A DNA stretch of 64,000 nt from Labilibaculum filiforme (GTDB taxonomy: Bacteria; Bacteroidota; Bacteroidia; Bacteroidales; Marinifilaceae): positions 62,001 to 126,000 of the forward strand of contig NZ_MVDD01000001.1 in NCBI RefSeq assembly GCF_002843315.1, written 5' to 3'. Below the pieces are notes generated by a model. That model ran no database searches and was not told the origin of the DNA. It worked only from the letters and a program-made list of their open reading frames with translations. Positions 9,435 to 18,701 of the stretch are shown here, in pieces; position 1 is the stretch's first letter, and each line of letters opens with the position of its first letter. A program made the translations under genes and the position numbers.

Positions 9435-10382
9435 ATGAGTAATTCAAAAGGTAAACAAATTGGATTTGTTGGGACAATAATTTTCCATATTGGATTACTT
9501 GCCTTACTATTTTATTTAGGCTTTTATACTCCACTTCCTCTTCCTGAGGAAGAAGGTATCCTGGTGAATTTTGGGAATACAGATCAAGGATTAGGGAAAG
9601 AAGATCCAGCACCTTCTCAATCTAGTCAGGCTGTTCCTGCAGTTTCGCAACCAGCTCCAAAACCCCAGGCTTCTCCAACAACACCGGATAAACCAGCAAG
9701 TTCAGTCAACGAAAAAATCCTAACTCAGAACAGTGAGGATGCTCCTTCGGTTCCTTCTTCCGAAGAAATTGCGAAGAAAAAAGCGGAAGTTGAAAAAAAT
9801 AAGAAGATAAAAGCAGAACAGGACCGACTAAAGAAGATTGAAACTGAAAAAAAACGACTTGAAGAGATAAAAAAGCAACAGGAAGCAGAGGCTGAAAAGC
9901 AACGATTAGCTGAACTAGAAAGAAGAAGAAAAGAAGAAGCTGAACGTCAAGAAAAAATTGCCAATATTAACAATAAAGCAAAAAATGTTTTTGGTCAGGG
10001 AACTTCTTCTAATTCCTCACAAGGAACTACCTTTCCCTCGGGGAATCAGGGCGCTCCTAACGGATCTCCAGACTCAGACAATTATAATGGTTCCGGATTA
10101 GGAAATAAAGGCGTTTCGTACGATTTAAAAGGCAGAAACTCTTTATCGATACCAAAACCACAATACAACCTGCAAGAAAGCGGTAAAGTTGTTGTTGAAA
10201 TCACGGTTGACAAGAATGGTAAAGTGGTTAATGCCAGACCTGGAATGCCTGGTTCTACCACTAGTAACTCCACCCTATTCGAAGCTGCCAGAAAGGCCGC
10301 AATGAAAGCGGTTTTTAATGCGGACCCAAAAGCTTCAGCTTTTCAAAAAGGTACCATCACCTATCATTTTCAGTTAGATTGA
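9435..10382 (+). CDS. tonB: TonB-family energy transducer with TolA-like coiled coil
   Basis: A 315-residue periplasm-spanning protein. It has one N-terminal membrane helix (about 9-30), then a Pro/Gln/Ser-rich stretch (about 55-105). Next is a highly charged predicted coiled coil (about 110-180, KKAEVEKNKKIKAEQ and similar Lys/Glu/Arg runs), a Gly/Ser/Asn linker (185-225), and a TonB/TolA-type C-terminal domain (about 235-315) with VVVEITVDKNGKVVNARPG and AARKAAMKAVFNADP. The long coiled coil is more like TolA than a classical Pro-rich TonB, but no tolB or pal lies here, so the partner (TonB-dependent receptors or a Tol-Pal system) is undecided. A hairpin with no T-run follows at 10415-10438. 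Confidence 0.85.
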   Translation: MSNSKGKQIGFVGTIIFHIGLLALLFYLGFYTPLPLPEEEGILVNFGNTDQGLGKEDPAPSQSSQAVPAVSQPAPKPQASPTTPDKPASSVNEKILTQNSEDAPSVPSSEEIAKKKAEVEKNKKIKAEQDRLKKIETEKKRLEEIKKQQEAEAEKQRLAELERRRKEEAERQEKIANINNKAKNVFGQGTSSNSSQGTTFPSGNQGAPNGSPDSDNYNGSGLGNKGVSYDLKGRNSLSIPKPQYNLQESGKVVVEITVDKNGKVVNARPGMPGSTTSNSTLFEAARKAAMKAVFNADPKASAFQKGTITYHFQLD

Positions 10383-10414
10383 TTTTATACCTTAAATGAA
10401 CTACTATAATCATG

Positions 10415-10438
10415 GAGAGAATGTTTAATGATTCTCTC
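10415..10438 (+). terminator. weak hairpin after the tonB-like gene
   Basis: GAGAGAAT (10415-10422) pairs with ATTCTCTC (10431-10438) around eight bases, 32 bases after the stop codon. There is no T-run, so it may be a processing or stability hairpin and not an intrinsic terminator. Confidence 0.35.
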
Positions 10439-10549
10439 TCAAAGTTTAAGTTTACGTACTTTAAAGCCTTAAAAATTACATTTGCTCTTTAAAATGTACA
10501 TGTACTTAATAAAATAGCTACAGTAGTTTCATTTTTCCTCGATATCCAT

Positions 10550-11320
10550 CTACAATAAACCAAGCATTTCATAAACCCCAAGAAACTTAAGCGAGGCGAA
10601 AATAATTACTGCCAAAAGAATATATCGTACAAATTTAGCACCTAAACTTACCGCAAAATTAGCAGCAATATAAGCTCCAATCATATTTCCAATAGCAAGA
10701 ATAAACCCAATCTGGTAGTTAATTTGATCATTTAGAATAAATATGCCAATCGCAAATACAGTATAAAGAAGAATAATAAACGCTTTAATTGCATTTGCCT
10801 TTACCAAATCGAAACCGGCTCCAAGTACTAAACCTGATAAGAGAAAGAAACCAACTCCTGCTTGTATAAAACCACCGTACAAACCAATAAAAAAGAAAAT
10901 TATAACTTGTACGATACTTGGTTTCGATCGAATAAGTCCCGCTTGTCCTTTCACCCAAGCATCGGGCTTGTAAAGCACAATAAAAAATAGGAATATCAGT
11001 AAACCTCCTATGGTTTTCTCCATCATATCCTCATTTATTTGAACGGCCAAACCAGCTCCAATTACCGATCCAACAATGGCAGGAATTGCAAGCCATATAC
11101 CTTCTTTAAAAGAGAATACCTTTTGTTTTTTAAAACTACTTACACCAACTATATTTTGTAAAAGTATTGCAATTCGATTGGTCCCATTAGCAACATTTGC
11201 AGGAAGTCCCATAAACATCAACATCGCCAAGCTAATTATTGATCCACTACCTGCAAGTGTATTTAGAAATCCTGCAAAAACTCCAACTAATACCACCAAA
11301 ACGTAATAATACCATTCCAT
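10550..11320 (-). CDS. TauE/SafE family permease (sulfite exporter / anion permease)
   Basis: A 256-residue inner-membrane protein with about eight hydrophobic segments. It has the TauE/SafE signature near the N-terminus (GFLNTLAGSGSIISLAMLMFMGLPANVANGTNR) repeated in the second half as GGFIQAGVGFFLLSGLVLGAGFDLVKANAIK. The family moves sulfite, sulfoacetate or related small organic anions; the substrate here cannot be inferred, because no sulfur gene is nearby. It is a monocistronic unit between the exbBD-tonB operon (convergent) and glyA. No terminator with a T-run was found in the 167-base gap before it. Confidence 0.85.
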   Translation of the reverse strand: MEWYYYVLVVLVGVFAGFLNTLAGSGSIISLAMLMFMGLPANVANGTNRIAILLQNIVGVSSFKKQKVFSFKEGIWLAIPAIVGSVIGAGLAVQINEDMMEKTIGGLLIFLFFIVLYKPDAWVKGQAGLIRSKPSIVQVIIFFFIGLYGGFIQAGVGFFLLSGLVLGAGFDLVKANAIKAFIILLYTVFAIGIFILNDQINYQIGFILAIGNMIGAYIAANFAVSLGAKFVRYILLAVIIFASLKFLGVYEMLGLL

Positions 11321-11466
11321 AATTTTATTTTTTTTAGATGCTCAAACTATGGATAAAAACTGAGAGTATATATGTTTAAAAACAAAACATGCAGTAAAAT
11401 AATATGCTAACAGTATGTTGTAGAGGCATTAAAATCTCATCTTAATAGAGATACACTTTCTATCAA

Positions 11467-11496
11467 AAAAAAGAGGAGAACTAAATCCCCTCTTTT
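11467..11496 (-). terminator. glyA terminator
   Basis: AAAAGAGG (11469-11476) pairs with CCTCTTTT (11489-11496); read on the minus strand it ends in a T-run. It lies about 28 bases downstream of the glyA stop codon. Confidence 0.7.
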
Positions 11497-11523
11497 CAAC
11501 GTATATTTTTATATGATATTAGC

Positions 11524-12804
11524 TTAATATGCAAACATCGGACGCTCACACATCATTTCGTTTACACGTTCGCGAACCGAAGTAATTACCTCTTCGTTTT
11601 CGATATTACTAATTACTTCATCAATCATTTGAACAATAACTGACATATGCTCCTCCTTTAAACCTCTAGTGGTAATTGCTGGAGTTCCAACACGTAAACC
11701 AGATGTTGCAAATGGGGAACGAGTATCGAATGGTACCATATTTTTATTGATAGTAATATCAGCTCTCACTAATACATTCTCCACTTTTTTGCCAGAAATT
11801 TCAGGGTATTTTGAACGAAGATCAACCAACATAGAATGATTATCTGTTCCATCAGAAATAACTTTATATCCTAAACGAATAAACTCAGCAGCCATTACTT
11901 TTGCATTTTTCTGCATTTGAATAGCATACTCTTTATAAGAATCTGTTAAAGCTTCACCAAAAGCAACGGCCTTAGCAGCAATAATATGCTCCAAAGGTCC
12001 ACCTTGTTGTCCTGGGAAAACTGCAAAGTTTAATACCTGTGACATCATTTTCACTTCTCCTTTTGGAGTTGTTTGTCCCCAAGGATTCTCAAAATCTTTA
12101 CCCATCAAAATCAAACCTCCTCGTGGTCCACGAAGCGTTTTGTGAGTAGTTGTAGTTACAATATGACAGAAAGGAATCGGATTGCTTAATAATCCTTTGG
12201 CGATTAATCCTGCTGGGTGAGCAATATCAGCCATCAATAAACAGCCAACTTTATCAGCAATTTTACGCAAACGAGGAAAATCCCAATCGCGAGAATAAGC
12301 CGAAGCTCCTGCAACAATCATCTTAGGCTTGTGCTCCATTGCCAACTGCTCTAATTCATCGTAATCAACCGTTCCGGTTTCTTCTTTTACATGATAGGCA
12401 ACAGGATTGTACAATGTTCCAGATAAATTTACTGGTGATCCGTGTGATAAGTGACCGCCGTGTGATAAATCTAATCCTAGAAATGTATCTCCTGGCTGTA
12501 AACAGGCATAAAATACAGCCGCATTTGCCTGTGCTCCAGAGTGTGGCTGCACATTAGCATATTCGGCACCAAATAATTCACATGCTCTGTCAATAGCCAA
12601 TTGCTCGGTTTGATCAACAATCTGACATCCACCATAGTATCTCTTACCTGGATATCCTTCAGCATATTTGTTTGTTAGGCATGAGCCCATTGCGTCCATT
12701 ACTTGCTGACTTACGAAGTTTTCAGAAGCAATTAATTCAATACCATTCTTTTGACGTAGGTATTCCTGATCAATTAGGTCGAAAATTTGAATATCTCTTT
12801 CCAT
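11524..12804 (-). CDS. glyA: serine hydroxymethyltransferase
   Basis: A PLP enzyme that interconverts serine and glycine with transfer of a one-carbon unit to tetrahydrofolate; cytoplasmic homodimer. 426 residues, full length. Visible are the N-terminal [28 protein letters not shown] (45-59), [14 protein letters not shown] (86-98), [10 protein letters not shown] with PLP-ring Asp193, and [14 protein letters not shown] with Lys222 as the Schiff-base lysine. A TAnnTTTG box lies about 160 bases upstream, giving a long leader with a weak GCACT/AGTGC hairpin. It is a single gene with its own terminator. Confidence 0.98.
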   Translation of the reverse strand: MERDIQIFDLIDQEYLRQKNGIELIASENFVSQQVMDAMGSCLTNKYAEGYPGKRYYGGCQIVDQTEQLAIDRACELFGAEYANVQPHSGAQANAAVFYACLQPGDTFLGLDLSHGGHLSHGSPVNLSGTLYNPVAYHVKEETGTVDYDELEQLAMEHKPKMIVAGASAYSRDWDFPRLRKIADKVGCLLMADIAHPAGLIAKGLLSNPIPFCHIVTTTTHKTLRGPRGGLILMGKDFENPWGQTTPKGEVKMMSQVLNFAVFPGQQGGPLEHIIAAKAVAFGEALTDSYKEYAIQMQKNAKVMAAEFIRLGYKVISDGTDNHSMLVDLRSKYPEISGKKVENVLVRADITINKNMVPFDTRSPFATSGLRVGTPAITTRGLKEEHMSVIVQMIDEVISNIENEEVITSVRERVNEMMCERPMFAY

Positions 12805-13239
12805 TGTTGTTTGTCTTTTTCCGAATTTCTTCGAAATGAATTAATGATTTGTTAGTGTGTTAGAAGGAATGTAATTCCTTAACTATAAAGTTCTTATTCC
12901 CCCTTGAAAAGATGATGCACTGAAAAAAACTTTAAATTATAAATTCTTGAAAGTGCAGGTTCAAAATTAGACAAATCAGCATATTAAAAAAATTATTTCT
13001 TGCCTAATTCCTGCTTAAATGAATATTTATAAAGCATATAGAACCTAAAGCTCGCTAAACACTTATTTTCAGTTCTAATTCAACCAAGGCTACCGAATAA
13101 AAAAAACAGCTTGATTATCTAGTAAAAATCCCGACTTACCTCTCAATAAGCATATAAAATCTAATTTATAAGCATTCATTTCACAACGTAAAGCTTTTAT
13201 TGTAAATTTAAAACTGTATTTAACCCAAAACAAACCATC
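12805..13239. other. intergenic region between divergent glyA and a membrane-protein gene
   Basis: AT-rich and noncoding in all frames that could matter. On the minus strand it holds the glyA promoter box (12962-12969) and a leader of about 150 bases with two weak hairpins (GCACT/AGTGC around 12916-12956, and GGAAT/ATTCC around 12862-12876). On the plus strand I see no TAnnTTTG match before the gene at 13240 and nothing else. Confidence 0.5.
12962..12969 (-). promoter_or_regulatory. glyA -7 box (TAATTTTG)
   Basis: The minus-strand sequence TAATTTTG matches TAnnTTTG of the Bacteroidota primary sigma factor exactly. The predicted transcript start lies near 12955, giving a leader of about 150 bases. 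No TTG -33 element is seen at the usual distance. Confidence 0.45.
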
Positions 13240-13722
13240 ATGGAAATAATAGATACAAACCCAAAGCAGCGCCCCGGATTACTAACTACCTTATCTATTC
13301 TTTCTTTTATTGGTAGTGGATTTGGAGTCCTCAACAATATTTTTGGCATGATTATGTCTCCGATTAAGAATTTTATTAATCCTGACCTCTTTGCAACAGC
13401 CCTTGATGGTATTCATGATGTGTATTTACGAAAATTTGTGGGAGAAGCCTTGGAAATGGGACAAAAAGCTATAGCCCATATCTTTGAAATTTCCCTCACT
13501 CAAATCCTATTGTATGTGGCAAGCTTAATAGGTGCCATTCTCATGTTTCAATTAAAAAAGACTGGTTTCTACATTTATACAATAGCGCAAATTCTACTTT
13601 TATTTGTAGCTCCTATCTTTATTGGCTTTAACCTTTTTGTGAATATGGCAATTTTATTTGGGAGTATATTTACCATCCTATTTATTGCCCTTTATGCCAT
13701 TAACCTTAAGAATATGAATTAA
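13240..13722 (+). CDS. small membrane protein, paralogue of the next gene
   Basis: 160 residues of unknown function. The N-terminus PKQRPGLLTTLSILSFIGSGF and the C-terminal ending FIALYAINLKNMN are shared with the product of the next gene (PKKRPSFLTVLCILSFIGSVF; FIIMYAVNLKHME), so the two arose by tandem duplication. There are about four hydrophobic segments: residues 13-37, a central amphipathic part, 88-105, and two at 110-155. The two genes are 35 bases apart and presumably co-transcribed. No motif suggests a reaction; the compact four-helix layout resembles small DUF-type integral membrane proteins of Bacteroidota. Confidence 0.7.
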   Translation: MEIIDTNPKQRPGLLTTLSILSFIGSGFGVLNNIFGMIMSPIKNFINPDLFATALDGIHDVYLRKFVGEALEMGQKAIAHIFEISLTQILLYVASLIGAILMFQLKKTGFYIYTIAQILLLFVAPIFIGFNLFVNMAILFGSIFTILFIALYAINLKNMN

Positions 13723-13757
13723 TTAATATTTTAAACCCTAAAAAAAACCAAACTATT

Positions 13758-14261
13758 ATGGAAGAAAATGTAACAACTATTGAAGCCCCTAAAAAAAGAC
13801 CAAGTTTCTTAACCGTTCTTTGTATTTTATCATTTATTGGTAGTGTATTTCTCCTAGGAGCGAGTATATACCAGTACTTTACATTTGAAAAAAGCTATCC
13901 GAAACAAATGGAGATGTTCACTACTCAGTTAGAAACTTTATCAGATGCAGGCATTGATTCTGGATTCACCTATAAAAGTCTTGAGAATGGAATTGTAACA
14001 CTTGAAAAAACATCCCAAAATTTAGGCATGATAAGTGGAGTCAACATTTTGTTTGCAATACTAAGCTTAGCTGGTATTTTTCTTATATTCAAATTAAAAA
14101 AGAATGGTTTTTATCTGTACTCTGTGGCTAATCTTTTCTGGCTACTTGTTCCTTTAGTTCTTGTAGACTTTGAAGCCTCAATGATGAATGCATTAATTAT
14201 GGGATTCTTTACAATATTGTTTATTATTATGTACGCAGTGAACCTAAAACATATGGAATAG
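13758..14261 (+). CDS. small membrane protein, paralogue of the preceding gene
   Basis: 167 residues, same layout as its upstream neighbour: a KRPSFL start, hydrophobic segment about 15-38, a soluble loop of about 50 residues (40-88) with charged and amphipathic sequence, then three hydrophobic segments ending in YAVNLKHME. The extracytoplasmic loop differs most between the copies, which suggests they diverged in what the loop contacts. Followed by a strong terminator at 14287-14315. Function unknown. Confidence 0.7.
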   Translation: MEENVTTIEAPKKRPSFLTVLCILSFIGSVFLLGASIYQYFTFEKSYPKQMEMFTTQLETLSDAGIDSGFTYKSLENGIVTLEKTSQNLGMISGVNILFAILSLAGIFLIFKLKKNGFYLYSVANLFWLLVPLVLVDFEASMMNALIMGFFTILFIIMYAVNLKHME

Positions 14262-14286
14262 TAAAAATTCAAGCTATTTTATACCG

Positions 14287-14315
14287 AAAGCCGTTCTACA
14301 CTGAACGGCTTTTTT
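14287..14315 (+). terminator. terminator of the tandem membrane-protein genes
   Basis: AAAGCCGTTC (14287-14296) pairs perfectly with GAACGGCTTT (14303-14312) around a six-base loop, followed by a T-run. It lies 25 bases after the stop codon. Confidence 0.85.
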
Positions 14316-14361
14316 AATACTTTTTAAAATATTTTAACTCGGAATAAAATCTCCCTTTTTG

Positions 14362-14369
14362 TAAATTTG
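14362..14369 (+). promoter_or_regulatory. -7 box (TAAATTTG) of the secreted-protein gene
   Basis: An exact TAnnTTTG match 34 bases before the ATG at 14404, directly after the previous terminator. A TTG -33 element is not evident. Confidence 0.45.
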
Positions 14370-14403
14370 TAACAATGTTTAACTACATAAATCTGCTAAA
14401 AAA

Positions 14404-14994
14404 ATGGGAACAAAATCTACATTCATTGTTTTGATCTTACTATTTTCCTTTACCGGATTTTCTCAAAACAAAATCAACAAAAACAAACCAAACGAAGACA
14501 TTACGGTCAATAAAGAATTCGATAAAGACGGCAACTTAATTCGTTACGATTCTACCTATATTTATAGTTGGCATTCGGATAGCATTCATTCATTTACACC
14601 TGATTCGGCTTTTTATAATTTTTCGGATATTCATGAAATGAGAAAAAAAATGCAGGAACAAATGGAACATCTCTTTAGTCGAGATAGCTCTGAAAATAAA
14701 CAGTTTCACCATCCATTTTTCTCTGATGATTTCTTTGGAAGGGATATTTTCGATTCCCAATTTTTCCAAAATAACTTTTTTTCGATGGATTCGCTGCACC
14801 ATGACATGCTTACTGAAATACAAAAAATGATAGAAGAGCACAACAGTTTCTCCAAAAGAAATGATCTGCTAAAACCTAGAAATTTAGATTCTTTACACAA
14901 TGATTTTATGGAAAAACAGAGGCGATTTTTCCAACAAAAAGATTCCATCTATCAGGAGAAAGAAAACGAAAATAGTAAATCTATCGAATTGTAA
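14404..14994 (+). CDS. exported protein of unknown function, Ser/Asp/Phe/His-rich
   Basis: 196 residues with a clear signal peptide (about 1-20, FIVLILLFSFTGFSQ, likely cleaved after FSQ). The mature part is low in complexity and strongly polar, rich in Ser, Asp, His, Phe and Lys, with repeated HDSIH/DSLHHD/DSLHND-like pieces (around 60-70, 125-135 and 165-170). No catalytic motif or known domain is recognised. The His/Asp-rich repeats could bind metal, but that is speculative. It is convergent with the CLC gene at 15023, only 28 bases away, without a visible terminator hairpin. Confidence 0.6.
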   Translation: MGTKSTFIVLILLFSFTGFSQNKINKNKPNEDITVNKEFDKDGNLIRYDSTYIYSWHSDSIHSFTPDSAFYNFSDIHEMRKKMQEQMEHLFSRDSSENKQFHHPFFSDDFFGRDIFDSQFFQNNFFSMDSLHHDMLTEIQKMIEEHNSFSKRNDLLKPRNLDSLHNDFMEKQRRFFQQKDSIYQEKENENSKSIEL

Positions 14995-15022
14995 TGCAAT
15001 AGGTTATTTTGCAGGAAAAATG

Positions 15023-16798
15023 TTAGTCGGCTGTAATATTTACCAGGTGCTGACGGTATGCAGAAAATAACTTCGATTTCGAAACAAAACCAAGGTATTT
15101 ACCATTATCCAAAACCGGTAAATTCCAAGCTCCTGTTTCTTTAAATTTGTCTAATACTTTTTCCATCGAATCGGATACCAAAATTGATGCTGGTGGCATA
15201 TTCATTAAACTACTAATTGGAGTGGAATACAATTCATCGTTGAACATGATATCCCGAACCTCATCGAGCAATATTATTCCTATTAAATACCCTTCTTCGG
15301 TTAGTACAGGGAATATATTTCGTTTCGATTTGGATATCACTTTTACTAAATCACCTAAATTTCCATCTTCCGAAACGCTTATTAAATCTGTTTCTATCAC
15401 TTTAGAAAGCTGCATGAAACGTAAAACAGCTAGATCCTTATTGTGGGTAATAAGCTCTCCCCTTTTAGCTAATTGAGCCGTAACAATAGATTCCTTTTGC
15501 AAACTTTTTACAGTGATAAAGGAAATCGTGGTCGACAGCATCAGTGGAACAATTAATTCGTATCCACTTGTAATTTCTGCGATCAAAAATATGCCGGTTA
15601 AAGGGGCATGCAAAACACCACCAAGAACGCTAGCCATGCCTACTAAGGTGAAATTACTTGCCGAAAGCGGTTCTCCCCACTCAAAATGATTGTAAATAAA
15701 TACAAACAGAAACCCGAGCATTGCTCCAGTAAACACCGAAGGAGCAAAAATACCGCCTATTCCACCTGCACCTATAGTAATGGAGGTTGCAATCACCTTA
15801 AAAAAAACCAAAGTCCCAATAAAAATCACAACCATATACCATACTTGAGTATAATCTTCGAATAAGCTAGAGCGAAAAACCTCCGATAAATCTCCACCTA
15901 TCAATGCTTTTACCGTATTATAACCTTCCCCATATAAAGCAGGAAAGTAAAATATCATTACCCCTAGTGTAATTCCCCCAATCAGCATTCTGTTTCGTAA
16001 CAATTTAATTTGCTCAAATCGTTTTTCTATCCAAAGAAAAGTTTTCGTGAAATAAACCGATACAAGTCCCGATAGAATACCCAGTAAAATAAAAAATGGA
16101 ATATCCCGAATAGCAAACGGATGCGTAATAGCAAACTCAATCAATATCTCTTCATCTAAAAAAAGTTTGGTGGTAATTGCACCGCTAACCGAGGCCATTA
16201 ATAAAGGAATTAAGGAAAATCGAGACATATCGATTAATAACACCTCCAAAGCAAATACAATAGCCGCAATGGGCGTATTAAAAATAGCCGCAATAGCTCC
16301 AGAAGCACCACAGGCTAACATCAATGTAATTTCTTTGTAATTCAGGTGAAAGTTACGTCCCATATTGGATCCAATAGCTGCTCCCGATGAAATAATAGGA
16401 GACTCAAGACCAATACTACCACCAAAGCCTGCGGTTATTATTGCCCCAATTATCGAAGAATAAGTTTTATGTAATTTTACAATACTATTTTTTTTTGATA
16501 TTGCATGCAACAAAGAGGTAAGGTTGTGCTTTGCCAGATCGCGAATAATATATTTTCGGAATACCAAAGTGAGCCCAACTCCAATCATAGGATACAGAAA
16601 AAATAGATAATTCTGATAACTCCAATTAATTCCTTCCAATAAAAACTCACGCCCGCGATAGACTGCTGTTTTTAGCACAAGCGCAGTCATTCCCGAAGCG
16701 ATACCAATAAATACGCTCAGAATTAAAATAAAACTTTGGTTGTTGATATAACGAAGTCTCCAAATTAGAAATCGACGCCATTGTGTATTCCCGATCAT
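15023..16798 (-). CDS. CLC-family anion channel/transporter with CBS domains (paralogue A, filter-diverged)
   Basis: 591 residues: a CLC membrane domain (about 20-445) and a pair of CBS domains (about 460-585). The external gating glutamate is kept in GFGGSIGLESP (Glu132), and GIGGIFAP (347-353) is intact. Two anion-filter parts are altered: the GxGxP-type loop reads KHNLT (90-94) and the position of the central tyrosine reads SIVT with Val439, where both sister copies keep SIYT/SVYT. The inner proton-glutamate position is Val186 after Glu185. It is the last of three tandem paralogues of equal length and probably has its own promoter, since a hairpin terminator sits between it and copy B. Its transport activity is uncertain. 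Confidence 0.88.
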   Translation of the reverse strand: MIGNTQWRRFLIWRLRYINNQSFILILSVFIGIASGMTALVLKTAVYRGREFLLEGINWSYQNYLFFLYPMIGVGLTLVFRKYIIRDLAKHNLTSLLHAISKKNSIVKLHKTYSSIIGAIITAGFGGSIGLESPIISSGAAIGSNMGRNFHLNYKEITLMLACGASGAIAAIFNTPIAAIVFALEVLLIDMSRFSLIPLLMASVSGAITTKLFLDEEILIEFAITHPFAIRDIPFFILLGILSGLVSVYFTKTFLWIEKRFEQIKLLRNRMLIGGITLGVMIFYFPALYGEGYNTVKALIGGDLSEVFRSSLFEDYTQVWYMVVIFIGTLVFFKVIATSITIGAGGIGGIFAPSVFTGAMLGFLFVFIYNHFEWGEPLSASNFTLVGMASVLGGVLHAPLTGIFLIAEITSGYELIVPLMLSTTISFITVKSLQKESIVTAQLAKRGELITHNKDLAVLRFMQLSKVIETDLISVSEDGNLGDLVKVISKSKRNIFPVLTEEGYLIGIILLDEVRDIMFNDELYSTPISSLMNMPPASILVSDSMEKVLDKFKETGAWNLPVLDNGKYLGFVSKSKLFSAYRQHLVNITAD

Positions 16799-16856
16799 GA
16801 AATTTAATTGGCTGAAGTTCTAATTTAATAAATCAAATTCTAATTTCAACACTTTA

Positions 16857-16897
16857 AAAAAAAGAAAAACTCCAATTCGCAATTGCAAAATGGAGTT
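16857..16897 (-). terminator. terminator of CLC paralogue B
   Basis: AACTCCA (16868-16874) pairs with TGGAGTT (16891-16897), and on the minus strand the stem is followed by a T-rich tract. It lies 28 bases downstream of the paralogue B stop codon, so paralogue A downstream is likely transcribed separately. Confidence 0.65.
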
Positions 16898-16925
16898 GAC
16901 TTTATTTTTTGATAAATCTATTCTT

Positions 16926-18701
16926 CTATTCATCGGAGAAATGCACCAAAACTCTTCGGTAAACATTGAATATTTTCGCTTTTGAAACAAAACCTAAATA
17001 TTTTTCATCCTGCACAACTGGCAGGTTCCAGGCTCCTGTTTCTTCAAATTTACGCATTACCTTATCCATTGGAGCATCTACATCTAAAACTGCAGGTGGC
17101 ATTATCATTAAGCTCCATACATGTGTATCATCATACATTTCAGGATTAAACATGATGTCTCTGATATCATCTAAAAGTACTATTCCCAGTAACTTTTCAT
17201 CCTCATCAACTACCGGAAAGATATTTCGTTGCGATTGTGAAATAATCTTCACCAGTTCGCCTAAAGTTGCGTCTGGATTTACTCGTTTTAAATCTGTTTC
17301 GATCACCTTCCCCATTTTCATCAGCGTAAGCACCGCTTTATCTTTATTGTGAGTAATCAACTCACCACGTTTGGCCAATCGTTTGGTATAAATGGAATGT
17401 GGTTCAAAATACATGATAGTGAGGTATGCAATTGTTGCTGTAATCATGATGGGTATAAACAATGCATATCCACCAGTAATTTCAACAATAAGAAAGATTG
17501 CTGTAAGTGGCGCATGCATAACTCCGGCCATCATACCTGCCATCCCGATAAGGGTGAAATTACTTTCGGAAAGCTTAATGAAATTAAATCCATTAATAAC
17601 TCGAGCAACAAAAAATCCGGAAACCGCTCCTAAAAATAAGGAAGGAGCAAAAATACCTCCAACTCCTCCACTTCCGGTAGTAACCGTAGAAGCAACTACT
17701 TTAAAACCAAGTATTAGTAATACATAGCCCAGCAGCATCCAATAATTATCTTTCAAAAAATAGAAAATACTACTGCTTACCAAATGCGTGTGATCCCCAT
17801 CGAGTAGCGCCTGAATCGTATTGTAACCTTCCCCGTAAAGTGGAGGAAACAAGAAAATCATTACCCCAAGCAAAATACCTCCCACAACCATTTTTCGATA
17901 ACAATTGGTGATTTTTCCAAAAATACTTTCTAAAAACATGGAAAACCGAGTAAAGTAAAGAGATACTAAACCAGCAAAAACACCTAAAATGATATAGTAA
18001 GGAATATTATTAATTACAAAAGGGGTAGCAACATCATAGCTTAGTAAAACACTTTTTCCCATAAAAAAATAGGAAATACTTGCTCCGGTAATGGATGAAA
18101 TCAATAAAGGAATAAGAGAAGCCATGGTTAAATCGAGCATGAGCACCTCTAATGTGAAAATCATTCCTGCCATTGGAGCTTTAAAAATGCCTCCAATAGC
18201 TCCGGCTGCACCACAACCAACCATCAGCGTAACAATCTTGTAATTCATATGAAACATACGAGCAAGATTCGATCCTATTGATGCTCCGGTAAGAACTACG
18301 GGAGCCTCTGCTCCAACCGACCCACCAAATCCGATGGTTAATGTACTGGCAATAATTGAAGAAAAATTGTTGTGTGATTTTATTTGAGAATTTTTCTTTG
18401 AAATAGCATAGAGAATTCTCGATACACCATGTCCGATATTATCCTTCACAAAGAATTTTATAAACAAGACAGTTAATAAAATTCCGATTGCTGGATATGC
18501 TAAATACAGTAAATTGGCAGAATCAACATGTAATCGGTGGGTTAAAAAATGGTGCGTAAAGTGTATTGCATTCTTTAGCAATAGTGCCGCCAAACCACTT
18601 ATCAAACCCACTAAAAAACTTAAAAGTAGAACGAATTGCCGCTCCTTGATGTTCTTCACTCTCCAAATCAAAAACCGGGAAAGCAAGCTTTTATTTTTCA
18701 T
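16926..18701 (-). CDS. CLC-family anion channel/transporter with CBS domains (paralogue B)
   Basis: 591 residues with the same organisation as its neighbours: CLC core about 20-445, CBS pair about 460-585. The filter reads GHGVS (90-94), the gating glutamate lies in GSVGAEAP (Glu132), GVGGIFAP is at 346-353 and the central tyrosine is Tyr438 in HSIYTKRL. The inner proton-glutamate position carries Val186 (sequence LEVLML), as in CLC channels; the E. coli antiporter has Glu203 there. The CBS domains may bind adenine nucleotides and gate transport. Middle gene of three; gaps to the neighbours are 337 and 127 bases. Confidence 0.92.
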   Translation of the reverse strand: MKNKSLLSRFLIWRVKNIKERQFVLLLSFLVGLISGLAALLLKNAIHFTHHFLTHRLHVDSANLLYLAYPAIGILLTVLFIKFFVKDNIGHGVSRILYAISKKNSQIKSHNNFSSIIASTLTIGFGGSVGAEAPVVLTGASIGSNLARMFHMNYKIVTLMVGCGAAGAIGGIFKAPMAGMIFTLEVLMLDLTMASLIPLLISSITGASISYFFMGKSVLLSYDVATPFVINNIPYYIILGVFAGLVSLYFTRFSMFLESIFGKITNCYRKMVVGGILLGVMIFLFPPLYGEGYNTIQALLDGDHTHLVSSSIFYFLKDNYWMLLGYVLLILGFKVVASTVTTGSGGVGGIFAPSLFLGAVSGFFVARVINGFNFIKLSESNFTLIGMAGMMAGVMHAPLTAIFLIVEITGGYALFIPIMITATIAYLTIMYFEPHSIYTKRLAKRGELITHNKDKAVLTLMKMGKVIETDLKRVNPDATLGELVKIISQSQRNIFPVVDEDEKLLGIVLLDDIRDIMFNPEMYDDTHVWSLMIMPPAVLDVDAPMDKVMRKFEETGAWNLPVVQDEKYLGFVSKAKIFNVYRRVLVHFSDE

